Of a stretch of DNA of 64,000 nucleotides, positions 43,998 to 57,310 are shown piece by piece. Below the pieces are notes generated by a model that did not search any database, had not been told where the DNA came from, and saw only the letters and a list, made by a program, of their open reading frames with translations. Both the position numbers and the translations under genes were made by a program. The stretch is from contig WHUZ01000051.1 in the NCBI GenBank assembly GCA_015179045.1, forward strand, positions 124,001 to 188,000. Direction: 5' to 3'. The stretch is from Kalaharituber pfeilii (Eukaryota > Ascomycota > Pezizomycetes > Pezizales > Pezizaceae). Position 1 is the first letter of the stretch. Each line of letters opens with the position of its first letter.

Positions 43998-45981
43998 TTA
44001 TGGAGATGTGCTCTTGGAAGAGTAATCAAGGCCTGCGGGCTGATACTGCCGTTGGCTTCGAAGCCTCATGCTGATGCTACCACTGGAATTCTCTGGAACA
44101 TGTGGTTCGGGTACTGGTACTCCCTGGGTGTCACTGGTGACGAATGGGGTCCACCCCCGATGATTGGACCAAGTTGGCGCTCTCCCGTCCTCTGCAAGTG
44201 CCTCATCAAGCATTCTGTACATTTGCGCTGCTTCAAACCCAGAAGCATACAAGATGAAACGCTTAAATCTCCCTTGTTCACCATTCTGCAATTTTATGGC
44301 TTTCCTCGCAACCCTCACACTGGTGGAAATGAGCAGCAACACTACCAGAATAGCTGGTACCACCATCGTTTGAACAAAGCTTAACGCAACCACATGTCGG
44401 GTGACCAAAATAAAGTCTCCAGCGCCTTGCATGTAACTGCCATCTGCACTCTGCAACACATTGTCGAAATCGGATTTGTTCCCAAATGTAACCCCGCTTA
44501 CTGCTGAGTGCCGGAATATATCTTTGGTTGTAATGAAGGCTGCATAAACCAATCTTCTGATGTCTTCCTCTGCTGACTCAGTCCCAGCATAAAGAACATT
44601 GTCTGGGCTTATCACACGAGTAGCAGATTTCAAGGCGGCAGCCATATTAGACCTTCCAACATTGACAATAGCTGGAACGATCAATTGTGTCGACAAAATC
44701 TCGTTGAGTGCCTGTGGTGTAGTGAAAGGTGGTGCATTATTGGTTTCAGTCAAGAAATCTGCTATTGTTCCCTGCCAGTTCTTGTATGACCAACGGTTGT
44801 CCTCCTGGCATCTGAGAGGTGGCCTACCAGGATTGACTTCGTATGTATAGTTGTATGCCCGCAGTGGTTCTATAGGGTTTAACTGAGTCGCATACCAAGC
44901 ATCCGTTCCCTCAGTATATGACATTCGCTTGGTAGTGGAGGGGGTGATTGTATAGTAGGTTTTTCCTGTCTTTTGATTATCCCAAATGCCATCATTGTCG
45001 ATATTGTATAGTACGCCGTGGAACTTTGCAAATGGGGCCTGCCTTTGAGCAATTGGTATAGGCACTGTTTGATTCCGTGTTGTAAATGGCCAGTCTGATG
45101 CATTGTCATTATTGGATGGCCATAAATTGTACATTTCCAATTCCCCCCCATTAGGTATGGAAGAGTTTTGGATTCGGGTATACCAGGAATCTTCAAAGTT
45201 GCACTGTCCCTCAACATGTAGGACAAGTTGACTCAGATGTTGCAAGCCCATGTCCAATCCTCTCACAGTATAGCGATAGTGGATCCTGTAGCGCGTCTCG
45301 CCAGTGTTGTTAAAATTAGGAACAACATCACTGATTGTGACATTGACATGTGCTCCAATTTTCTTCTCATATACTGCAACATTAGCTATGGCTGCTGAAG
45401 TGCTAGTCGTGATGTACTGCTTAATTTGCTGATTCGGGATTGAAACGTCACTGGCTGTAAAATTAGGATAGACCACAAATTCTGGATTGACGGGTGCTGC
45501 AGTTCCAATAACGAGGAGCTCCGGGTATGTCAATCCCGCAGCGAAGCCCCCTCCCCATGTGACCAACGAAAAGAATACAATAACTGCAGTACGCCCAAAG
45601 GTCTTCCAGGTCATTTCACTTGGATTATCCTTCCCCAGAACACCCCAGAAAATGGTCCATGCATGCCTCACCAGGATCGGTATGGCATGGAGTGGATCAG
45701 CAGAGTTCCACAATCATGGTTATGTGGTCCGTACGTGACATGCATTTAGTGGTAAAGATTAGGATGAACATCGAAAGGAGGATATCCCATGTAAAGCTGA
45801 ACATGACTGTGACAAGAAGGATATAGAATGCAATAACCATCCTTGCATCTGATTCCGACATTGCTACTGCCAATTGGCCGCCATTTTCAGTGGGAAAAGT
45901 AAATCTGGTCCATGTGAGGTATGCATCTGAGGGGATATCGATCAGGGAATATGGATCCAAGGTTGCAGATTCCAAGGCCAT
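43998..45981 (-). pseudogene. Membrane glycoprotein gene, frameshifted (copy 2)
   Basis: ATG at 45981 (MALESATLDPYSL) opens the first hydrophobic region, but a net 5-bp loss near 45709-45715 relative to copy 1 (copy 1 reads HITIIAAWNSADP) shifts the frame after HITMI. The remaining 570 residues stay open to the normal C-terminus SSKSTSP. The next in-frame ATG (MTWKTFG) would drop the first membrane segment. So the gene is probably inactive here, or makes a shortened product. Conservation against copy 1 is patchy: about residues 204-301 and 354-410 (copy 1 numbering) are unchanged, while 150-203 and 411-512 differ at many sites. Confidence 0.7.
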
Positions 45982-48900
45982 CTAATGGTCGTGAATGTAA
46001 GGCTCAAATGCAATTGGGTGGCTTGAAGAATGTCACTCCCGTGTATAAGAACGTTCCGGCAGTAAGAAAGGTGCAAATGGAAGTGGCGTTTGTCAGGACC
46101 ACAACATCTTGCTGCAGGTGCTTCTTATGGACATTTTATACAACCCTTTATAACGAATTCATGGGCAGGAGGGTGGTCTCCTACACAGGCATAAGTGGAC
46201 TAGATAGCCATCGCCATAAATTCACTCGTTGATGCAAGAACTGGAAACGGAGCTGTACAAGATATTACCATGTTGGTGCACATGATATCTTGCTAGCAAA
46301 TGACATTGAGCAGCTTTTGCATTTAACTTACTTGGCTTATCCCACATATTGCATGCATGCACCAGCGACATCAACTCGCGCACACATGTGCTATCTAAAT
46401 ATTGGAAAACCCTCGACTCGCCCCCAGCAGATCTAGGAGAAAACTACGTAGTAAATAAATCTTCTCGTATGTCTAAGACCGACAAGCTTGCACCTTGTAC
46501 CAGTATTCAATAGATATAGCAAATTATACGCTGGATACAAAGTTTGCCCTGCCGTAGCGAGTAGCGGCAAGGGGGTTACTTGAAATTAAAAAAAGAAAAA
46601 AGGAAAACAAACAATACTCTGGAATCTATTCAGCATGCACGCCCAGACCTCTAATGTCTGGTCAATTTTGAAGACCGCGGCTGCATGCCAGCTAGGCAAC
46701 ATCTCTAACCCTCGCGATGGCCAACCCCCTCAGATCTGCTAAGCGGACCTGGTATTCGGACAATCAATGGTCTGCCGTTCCTCAGCCCCCATAGCCTGCT
46801 CCGAGACCCAGCAGCCGTGTGGATTCCCTTGGGATCAGCCTACAGCTCCCTGCTGTCGCAATTGAGTTCCTTCGATCTCGGTGCCGGCCACATAATTATA
46901 CTTTAAATATTCCTTTCAATAGTTCTCTAAACCCATGCCACGCAGTGTTAAGAAATACGTCGCCTACTACCAATGACAGTCTGAAATAATAAAAAATCCT
47001 CTCATCTGTCAGGCGGATATGGAGTGACAAAGAATCTTTTCTTTCTCCAATGTTACAGAGACACCGTATAACAACTAGTTTTAGGCCACGGCTGAAGAGC
47101 ATCAGAACGCTTACCTATAGCTAGGATTGCATTTATTGTAAATATAATGTCTGTACACACTGCCACTTCCTGAATGGACAAGACCATTTCCGTTAGAAAG
47201 GCCTCAGGTTACAGCGAATAACACTAGCCCGTACACACTGTACTAGTACAGCACTACAGCAAGACTAGTAGCGACCCGACCGTGAGGCGCGCTGCAACGA
47301 GTGGGGTCGATACACTCCGAAGGGTGGGGCGCTTGACAGGGATGTCCATACCGAGCCAATGTTATTTTTTTCCCTGATGCTGCGCTTTCTGTGCCCTCAA
47401 TTTCAGTGGTAGATAGTTTTGCTTGACCTGACCCGGGTATATGGGTCCCTGTCATAGGCTGCTAGCCTGTTATGCGGGGTTACATGAATCAATAATATAT
47501 AAAGAAAGAAAGAAAAAAGGGCAACTGTACAGCATTCGCAAAAGACAACGAGCTGAAATCATACACCAACCACTACCCGGTATCTTAAATGCTCTGCTGA
47601 GGCTCAGCCTCGAATAGAGCGACAACTGCTAATTAACCCTGACCATCAGCTTTAAAAGAAAGCGTTTTTTTTTGGTGTTATGTAACCACACATAGACGCT
47701 ACTCTGACTGCCTATGGCAAGAAATTGAGTACAGTACTTGAGGCTGCCGATCGCAATTGCTGACATAGCATAGTTAATTGTACCGCAACATAGTTACTAC
47801 GGATGCTCCATTCGGAGGCAGAAATCAAAAGCCATTGCAAAGCGCTCAGCACTTACAAAAAACAGATGATATTATTTTGCACGAAGCTACATAGAGGGGT
47901 GGAAGTTTAGGTACTATGGTACCAGCTGCCAATAGTTGAATAGATCTCATCGTGCATCAATAAGACTCATCGTAAATGAACAGCTTTCGGCTTCTTCCAC
48001 CTTTCCCCCCAAAAGAAATGAGAGAGCCATCGTACGTTAATAGCACTAATCGTCTCGTTGTGCGAGAGCCCAATATTCGCACATAGTACCTTGCGATGGA
48101 TAGGTCAATTGCACTGATTGGCCGAGGGTTCTGGAGTATCCGAGTACAGTCTACATATATCCAGCTGAGGGCTCAGCAGTCAGCCTCTTTTCCTGGTGAG
48201 AGCTGACGGAGTAGGGTGGCAATACTAATTCATTAGTTCAATGTATTGATTCACAATGGTCTGCAGTTCGTGTTTCAATTGCTGGGAGAGGTCTCGGCCT
48301 TACTGTTTTGGGAGGACTCCTGCTGTTTCACTGGGCCCACGACTACAGGGACGTTGAGCTGTTACACCCCCTCCCCGCACCCACCCACACTCACTCAACA
48401 AAAAAGGAAAAAAGGAAAAAAAAGGTAAGAAATTCGGAGTACTCGGTCGCTTTTGTATGCATAGCTTTTTCACCCATGAAAGAACCATTAGAATTGTTGC
48501 GATGTCGGCCAAATGCGCCGTAGTGCAAGCTCTTCCCTGGTGGAGATAGATGCATGTTTCTTACTGTAATGTTGTACGCACCTCAAGCGACAAATAAATA
48601 CACGGAAATATCGCATTACATGACAAATAGATATTGCAGAATAAACTGCAACAGGATGCTTTTCATATCGACCTGCGACAGCCATGCCGATAAGATATGC
48701 ACGATAACTCTGTAAGCTCAATAATGCCATGCAGTGCCCATGCGGCGGGATCTGCCGATAGATGCCAAAAGATACGCATATGTAGGTTAGTACCATTGTT
48801 GCGCGTTTGGTTCTCACCAAGCTACAGGTAGGGCAATATGCGAATATCCTATTGCACCATAGCAAGAGCGGGGACAACGGGCATTTACGAATGAGAGCGA

Positions 48901-50372
48901 ACGCTACGTAGTACGAAGCTACAGCTAATATTTGCCCAACGAGCTCTAAACTAGTATCACATATGTACGCAACTGTCAAACAATTGGCTCTATCTGAGAT
49001 ATGATCGTACAATCAGCCACTAACTAGTTGTCACATGTTCTCGATGGTGGTATTACAAAGAACAGTAATCAGCATTACAAACCAGCTTCACCAATCTGCC
49101 ATTTCTCCGTTGTTTGCAATCTCGGTTTTTGCATGTTTTCTTGTCATAGATATACTCATGTATATATGCTCTCGATATCCCATGCTGAGAGTACGGAAGC
49201 CTTTTTTTTCTTTTTTATTTCACGGAACCCCGCTATGCAGCTGTTCGCCATGGTTGTTATTCTTCAATGTTGAAATCCACTCACACACCCGGATTATGTG
49301 GAAACCCGCTTTCGAGAAACGCTTTCATGAGCCTCATGTATACAGCCTCGCTTGTAATCACCGCTAGTGGAGACTGTTGACCAGGCGCAGGCTGACCATC
49401 AGCCCACCCAGCAAGGTTGTGAGGAGAGATCTACCTGTAGTCCTCTCGAAAGGATTTTTTTTCTTTTTTGAGTCACGTAACACTGCATACAAGCTGCTAC
49501 CTATGGCAGGGACCCATATACCCGGGTCAGGTTGAGCAACATCTATCGACTCTACATACACCCGTTGAGCACATAACATACCCTGCGGCCCTACGGCTAG
49601 CCCAGATCGAGGCTGGCAGACCAAAACTCGATCGGGTCGCCCCCTGCTTCCACCTTTTCTCCTCTAAGTCCTCCCAAGATTGCCAGGTAACTAGTAACCC
49701 ATCCTTATCTTCCTCTGAGGTCGCTCTAGCTCAATGCACCACATGCTCAGCATTCTACTTCTCTGCACATGTGCATTGCACCTCACCACTGATTTCTCTC
49801 CTCCACATGGCTCCACCTTTCGCAGTCCGCAGCCATGTGTAGTGGTGAGACCCCTCCTGCACCACTTCACATATTTCCCCCGCCCGTTCCCTCTCCACCT
49901 TCCTTTTCTAACTAACTCTTGATGCAGCCCACCTTCTGTAGCTTGTCCGTCATATGTATCTCATGCAGCCGGCCCCGCTTTTGCCTTCTCATCTGCCCTC
50001 TCATTGCCCTCAATTCCTACATCGGCTTTCACCCATTCCGAAAGGAATACAGTAGACCACGATCTCCAAAGCTACTTCTAATGCAAACGCCAGCCCGTGT
50101 CACAACTAGACCGGAGCTGCGACCTGCAACTTGATCAATTATAGTTTCATCTGATAGTGTGACTAAGAGGCTCGAAATGTTTGGAAGTGGTTGGAGATGG
50201 GGCGTAAATCGCTGGGGCTTTATGTTGCTGAAGCAAGAGAGGAGGGACAGCTGATTAGTTTGGTTTTGGTTTGCCCGATAGAAAGGTAGGACTAGTCAAA
50301 CACAAAGAGTCTACGCATTGGAGACAAGTGTAGATACTATAAAGATGTGTATAAGTGGGACGCTGGAAGGAG

Positions 50373-50403
<31 letters not shown>

Positions 50404-51811
50404 ATTACAGTCATCGCGTGCTGCCCTATGGGCTATGGCGATAAGAAGAGACAAAGGGAACGGACTTTTCTTTTTTTTAAATCACGTAACCCGCTTGTAG
50501 CTGTTCGCCATGGCACGGCAAAGGGAAGGGCCTGAGGACAGGGCTAGGACGGGTCAATAGAGACTGATTTAGAACCGATTGAGTGTAGTATGCAGTTAGT
50601 GTACTGTCTTCATTTGTTCACCTGCGGCCACGGTGAAGTCTCTTTTTTTTATTTATTTTTTCGGTTCACATAAGTACAAGCTACAAGCCTATGGCAGCCT
50701 TTGACAGGGAGCAGTGAAGTCATGGTAGACAGGTAAATACTAAGCAGCATGGGTTACATACCTGCCTCCGGGTAATAAAGCGGGCCTGCAGTGGGCTGAG
50801 ACTGTACGCGAGGTTACGTGACCCAAAGTAAAGGGAACACATATTAACGGAACAAGGACCTTGATACGACACCGCAAGGTACCAGTTCAGCTGTCATTGG
50901 ATACGAACAACCATACCATGATGTAGTGCTGCAATTTTCGCAACAAAGAATGGGAATATCATAATCGTACCAGTCGGCAAGATTCTATTTAGAGTCTGTG
51001 CGCCCACGTAAGCCTTACTTCTTCCAGGCCCCTCAGCATTGACGGTGACGTGTGTGTAGGTAGCTTCCATCCACCCTCGGCATATCTTCTCATGCCTATG
51101 TACCACACCTCGACTGGCAAAGTGAATTTTGCATACTCGAGTTCCTCTGATGTTCCACATGACTAGTGAGGATCGCGGGACAACATTTTGTTGTGCATTG
51201 ATGTTACCTCTTTCTCCCTACATTACTGTCGGAGGTTGTAGGTTCCATGTCGGTTTTGTTTTTCTCCCTCCATTACCATTGGAGATTGTGGGTTAATAGG
51301 ATGCAGAATTTTATTCTACTTTTCCATTTTTCCTTATTTTCATATGTAACCAGCCTAGCCATAGCCCATAGGGCATGGGAGTAATCATAAAAAAACAAAA
51401 AAACAAGAAACAAATCGGCCTATGTACCGTTTGCCCAACTCTTTGTATATATACTCGTTCTGCTCCTTCAAAACATTCTAAGATGGCCAGAGGCTGCACG
51501 GTAATTCGCAGAGCTTCCAACCCTCCATCGTTGCTTAATGTACGCATTTGCACTGGTAGCGGTGGTGCACGCATCGTAAAAAGTCCTCCTCGCGCATCAT
51601 CATCATCATGAGGATTTGCACGTGCATGGTCCAGGCTTTCGGATCCTGCAGGAACAAGCGCACCAGGACGCCACAGCATGAGACTAGCCGATTCTCGACG
51701 CCCATGACGCAGCATAGTGCTCAGGTTCGAGATCAGAAGCTGAATCGCGGGGATTTGTTGGAGGAGTCAGAGGAGACACCAGCTTCCGAGTTGCCGGTGC
51801 CAACCTCGTGG

Positions 51812-52296
51812 TAGTGAGCGGCACGAGCTAGCTCGAGCCGAGCTGGAGGGTGAGCTCGAGCCAGCTCGTGAGTAAGTGAGCTCGGCTCGAGCTGGCTCGA
51901 GCTGGCGTGGCATGAGCTCGAGCCAGCTCGAGCTAGCTCGAGCCTGGATCATAATATTGACAAACTAAACTAAACTAAGCTAAATTTTCATCTTTCTCAC
52001 TACTATCAGCTAAATTGTGCATTTCGAAGTTGTTGGTAGGTGAGAATGAGCTCCAAGTCTCTAATTATTACTATAGTAGGTATTTACAGTTTATGAAACC
52101 TTGCACTGGCTAAGCATTTTAGCGAGCTGTCAAGAAAAACACAAGCATGATCTTGGCTCGTTTGAGCTCGAGCCAGCTCGAGCCCATGCCAGGCCAGCTC
52201 GAGCCAGCTCGAGCTCAAGATCAGTCGAGCTCGAGCTAGCTCGCGCGAGCTCGGGCTCGAGCTGGCTCGAGCTGGCTCGGCTCGTGCCGCTCACTA
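51812..52296. mobile_element. hAT-like element (copy 2 unit)
   Basis: Same 485-bp element and same 8-bp target duplication as at 34763-35247; it predates the unit duplication. Confidence 0.9.
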
Positions 52297-52698
52297 CCTC
52301 GTGGGCGGAAGCCTGTTCAATGTGGAACGGGGAACTAACGGTGAGGGGGGCTGGGCATCTATTCCTTATCCGTGGCTGACGGGGCAGTTTCGGCATCACA
52401 GATAATGCCTACTGCAGTAATGTGTCGGGACTCGCCGCAGCAAGAAGGCGCGATACAGGTACACGCGTGCAGGCGGCTGCCGGAAACAGGAGCTGCTCAG
52501 GTGCAGGTACGTGCATGCGGAAGCGTGCGCAGTCAGCAAACGGTGGGCTACGGTCGCCAGTCGAGTATGGGTCATTTGCTCTTAGCTATTCACTTTGCGG
52601 ATAAGTGCAATCCACACACGGGCTGGTATACGTCATATTATATTCGAAACCCTCCTGAATTATTGCACGCTACAAGCACGCTGCATACGGTGCAGTAG

Positions 52699-52922
52699 CC
52701 AGGCCGATCACCAGATCTCAATCCTATTGAGGATATCTGGAGAATGACCAAGACAAAAGTAAACAAATGTCAAGATACAGTACTACGGCAGGGAGGATAT
52801 GTCAACAGATTCAGGAGGAATGGCAGAAGATAAAGCCAGAGGAGATTTTGAAGCTTGTAGACAGTATGCCTCAGCGAGTGAGAGCTGTAATTGCTGCCAA
52901 CGGCGGCCACACAAAATTCTGA
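52699..52922 (+). pseudogene. Tc1/mariner transposase C-terminal remnant (copy 2 unit)
   Basis: Identical in content to the remnant at 35650-35873, with the same frameshift. Confidence 0.8.
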
Positions 52923-53607
52923 TCTACAGTCGGCCTGGCTACTGCACCGTATGCAGCTTTCTTGCAGCGGCACTTATTCAGGGAGTTACCGAGTAGCTGG
53001 GTATGACGATGATTATTTTAACTTACCAGGATGAGCATCTATGCAGTTCAAATGGTGAACTATGTCTTATGAGTCAAAATTGCGACATTGCGGATGGAAG
53101 ATCTTCTCTGAGCCTCCAGCTACACTGGGATATTTTCCATTCGTCGCTCTGAATTCAATTCTAAATTTGATATGTCAGGAACTCAACGGGTAGTCTGCCT
53201 GCATCGACCCTTTGCAGGCTGGCTGCGGATGGTTTCGGGAGAGGTGCCGACGTTCACGTTGATAGGCTATACTTTGCATATCGACAGGCTTACTTTCGAA
53301 ATGTAGGGCGCACACCTCCAGGCAATTACTTCGTTTCACCATGTGAATATGCAAAGAACACGTGTAATGAATGTGCCAGGCTCCTAGTGCCGGAAATAAG
53401 GGATAGCTGCGAAGGCATCGCCGTCACCACCGATATTGTCAATAGCTTTGAGTCCATGTTTGAGATTGAAACTGGTAATTATAACAATTATACAGAAGAG
53501 AGATGCTTGTTGTACTCGTCGGTTAATCTTGGGAGTTCTGCTCCAACGTCTATTAACATATTCTTTTTTTATCCATCTACCGTCCCTCTCCCCGTTCCTA
53601 GGCTTTT

Positions 53608-53682
53608 TCAGTAGGGTTTTACCACGATCTGGAGCACGATTTCCAGTGGGAGCAATGCGAGCAGCAGCGGCGACGACTTCAT
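53608..53682 (-). pseudogene. Truncated F-box gene start at the unit junction (copy 3)
   Basis: Same 24-codon fragment as at 36559-36633, on the copy 2/copy 3 junction. Confidence 0.8.
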
Positions 53683-54491
53683 GGCGGGAACCGATGGAGG
53701 TTTGAAAACATCAGCTGTGCTGGCGGCTGTGGGGTTTTGTTTGAGGCTCAAAGCTGAGGCTTAAGCTCAGGCAAATGTGTCCGGCTTGGCAGCGCCCGTC
53801 TAAACTGTTTTGAACACAGTCAGAGCGACTGTCTTGTCTTCGTCAATGCAAATTGATACCTGTTTGGCTATGAGAGACTACAAACACTATTTCACACGTC
53901 ATTGACAATCTATATAAGTATGTATTGCATACCAAATAGGATTTATGTTCTATCTAATTAAAAAGTTTCCAAGACCAGCTCGAGGTGGCGACAGAGGTGC
54001 TGTTGTTTTTTTCTTGGTTGTCGGGGAGGTTGCATAACCGCGCATACAGGGTACCAGCCTACGGCAGGAACAGCAAAGCGGACAATCGCTAAGAAGCAGA
54101 GCGACACATTGAGGCTGGGGTGAGATACAACCCAAATCCGGAAGTTGACAAGAACGCTTGGTAGGCTAGATTTTCAAAAGGACTACTGGTAATTCTCCAC
54201 AATGCGACGTACACCACGTCCTGACACACATTTTACACCAAAACTGACTGCGCGCGGCAACATATATCTCAACCACCAGAATAGAATTTGGCATCCAGCT
54301 TGTGGAGGGGTTAAATGAAGGACTAATCTTCATATTCCGCACCCTAGCTTCTTCAGTAATGATGTTTTGAAGGGGGTTATGATTCCCACCACACATTGGC
54401 ATAGGCTTGGCATATATTTTTCCGCTATAGTATCACTGGTATCAAATTCCAACTTATCACACCTTGCATTAAAATTTGATAAAGACTACTA

Positions 54492-55718
54492 ACGCCTACC
54501 GGGATATTGCGGATATTGCGCATTTTCCGGATACCACAACAAAAAGTTACTATGAGTGCAAATGGCCCTCAAGTGGGCTCAAATTGAAGCCAAAGCATGG
54601 GAGAGTATGTTAAATTATCCTTTATATATTTCCTAGGCTTATTTGTAGCACATAAGTGATGACTTATTTGGTACATACAAAATCTTATGCTAGACATCTT
54701 TCAAGCTGCCATGTGTTAATGATTCTATCCTGGGACCTTATTGATCTCACTATATACTCTGCTGTCTATTTCCATAAAGTATAGGATGTTTGGTGGTGCT
54801 CAGGCTATTCTGTAAAGAATTGCACTATCATATTGAAGTATATATCTTTTCTTATGCATATATACAGCAATTCTGAGCTACTATACAGCATAAAAGCATT
54901 GTATGAAGAATCTCTGAGGCTATAAAATAGAAACACATATATAATAAGGTACTTGCTGAACTGCTTGCAGTACTAGCTAATAGATTTGACCTATTAGATA
55001 CTATTACGTGAATTTTATGTATAAAGTATTTCAAGAATACTCACCAGCTCTCTATGTAGCTCTGTGGTATTTGCAACTATGGTGCCTGTTACTGCTATTA
55101 CTTATCTCAGCTCATTACCTATTATTATCTATATCTACTATATATATATATTAATATGCTAATATCACTACATTCTGCATACCTCTCTACTCAAGTAGCT
55201 ATATAACATCTAAATTCATTAGCTGGTGCTGCCAGCAGTTCAGCAAGTACCTTATTATATATGTGTTTCTATTTTATAGCCTCAGAGATTCTCTACACAA
55301 TGCTTTTATGCTGTATAGTAGCTCAGAATTGCTGTGTATATGCATAAGGAAAGATATATACTTCAATATGATAGTGCAATTCTTTACAGAATAGCCTGAG
55401 CACCACCAAACATCCTATACTTCATGGAAATAGACAGCAGAGTATACAGTGAGGTCAATAAGGTCCCAGGATAGAATCATTAACACATGGCAGCTTGAAA
55501 GATGTCTAGCATAAGATTTTGTATGTACCAAATAAGTCATCACTTATGTGCTACAAATAAGCCTAGGAAATATATAAAGGATAATTTAACATACTCTCCC
55601 ATCCTCTGGCTTCAATTTGAGCCCACTTGAGGGCCATTCGCACTCATAGTAACTTTTTGTTGTGGTATCCGGAAGTGCGCAATATCCCGGTAGTGCGCAA
55701 TATCCCAGTAGCGTGCAT
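54492..55718. mobile_element. 1.2-kb foldback element (copy 3)
   Basis: Same element as at 37443-38670, same TA duplication, with minor indels such as TATATATAAT versus TATATATATA in the loop. Confidence 0.9.
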
Positions 55719-57310
55719 TAGTAGGATACTCAAGTGCCAATATCTTACCTTATTCAAAGATGTGACCAGTGCACCGAGAATATTTTTGAAGAAGTGGTGG
55801 AGTTAATTACAAAATTCTTTTTTTCATAGAGACTGTATGCAGTAATTGTGTAGGAAAACTACCGGAAATGGCAATTTGGTGCATGAAATAGGCATCAAGC
55901 TAATCGAAGCACTAATCATTAAGAGACCTATTGGAGAGACTCTCTAGCCACATTTCTATGGTGAGCATTGAAGGGAAGTAGCGCATTCTACCCTCCGGTC
56001 TACTTTGTATGGGAATTCGCATGCCAAGACTTGCAATGCAAAACTGATGGTGCTGTTAATCGACCACAATGTCTGTTCAGAGCAAGTAGAGGTATTAGAG
56101 GTGAAGAATAACACTTTAGTTATTTCCCCTGAAAAGCGCATGCAGAATTCTATTTCTGGTGGTTGAGATATATGTTGTCGTGCATGCTCAGCTTTGGTGT
56201 AAAACGTGCGTGGTGTACGTCGCCTTGTGCTGGACGTTTAGGATGTGGAATGCGGACAGTCCGGAATGCCGATAGATAGTATGGACGCTCGGGAGGTGGA
56301 ACAACAGCAGCACAAGTGAAGCTGGGACAGATGCCATGTGGTGATAAACGTTCTCTCCTACTTAAACCACGTATTGGATCTCGTGCCTTAGATTGCTATC
56401 AGTACAGCATGGTAGACACTATGGTGGCCCTGCCATGGCGAACAGCTGCAAGTGGGGTCACGTAAATAAAAAAAAAAAAAAAAAAAAGACACTACAGTAT
56501 GGTGAACGAAGATCCTACCGAGACCGTCGAGACGAAACGGTCCCATTCTATTATCCCAACAACATCCAAAAGCCTCGAGTCAAGTGCCTTTTGAAACAGG
56601 CATCTATTACGTCTTATTTTGCACCTGTGTAGTTTATTATTAATGTACTTACCTGCTAAATTCTAGCTCTGATTCCATGTATATAGAACGAAAATTGACC
56701 TTGTCACTCAACCCTGTCTAAAGCGGTTAACTTGTCTTATTGGATAGAACCCTCTGGTCCCGACGTTATCCAATATGACAGGTTTGACTATAAGTCCTCT
56801 TTTGTTAGGCTTTGCTAACTCACAACTTACGTTCTTCTATCGAATGTACATACGTGCATATTGTCAGCACTTCCTCGAGCAGGGGATATCCACCCATACT
56901 GCTAGTGACGATTCAGCCTGATCAACTAATCGCTATATTCTGGCAATGAAATGTGAGTTGGGCACGGATTGATATCGCCTGGAACGCCGGGATGGTCAGC
57001 GCGGTAGGATAGTGCTGTCATGCCGCAATAGGAAATAACAGGGATTAGTTCTTGGTAACAACCATGCAGTGATCGACCCGAACCACAGAATGCTCTCGAA
57101 CCGCCGCCATAGCTCTACATCATTCCACATCATTCTACAGCATTCTACAAGCACTCTTCTATGTCGTCATGTATGTTTCTATTTCCATCTGTCTTCTTCT
57201 ATGTCGTCATGTCCAAGTTCATGCAATACTCGTACCTGCTACTTCTGTTCACTCTCTCTCGTCTATATATACCTCTTCTACCCGCCTGTATGTAGTCTCC
57301 ACTGGTCAAC

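Larger units (their letters stand above)
36573..53621. repeat. Large tandem unit, copy 2 (17.05 kb)
   Basis: Same order as copy 1: F-box start, TIR element, LINE pieces, membrane-protein gene, hAT and Tc1 remnants. Extra relative to copy 1: a foldback element (37443-38670), a 450-bp insertion (39182-39631) and a nested LTR/MULE/LINE block (39970-42703). It lacks the copy 1 private insertions. Confidence 0.9.

Noticed and set aside
48488..49012. 174-codon minus ORF (split into two frames in copy 1 at 31393-31922)
   Set aside because: Starts with TTG rather than ATG, no motif, and frame integrity differs between copies at sites that look like sequencing indels.
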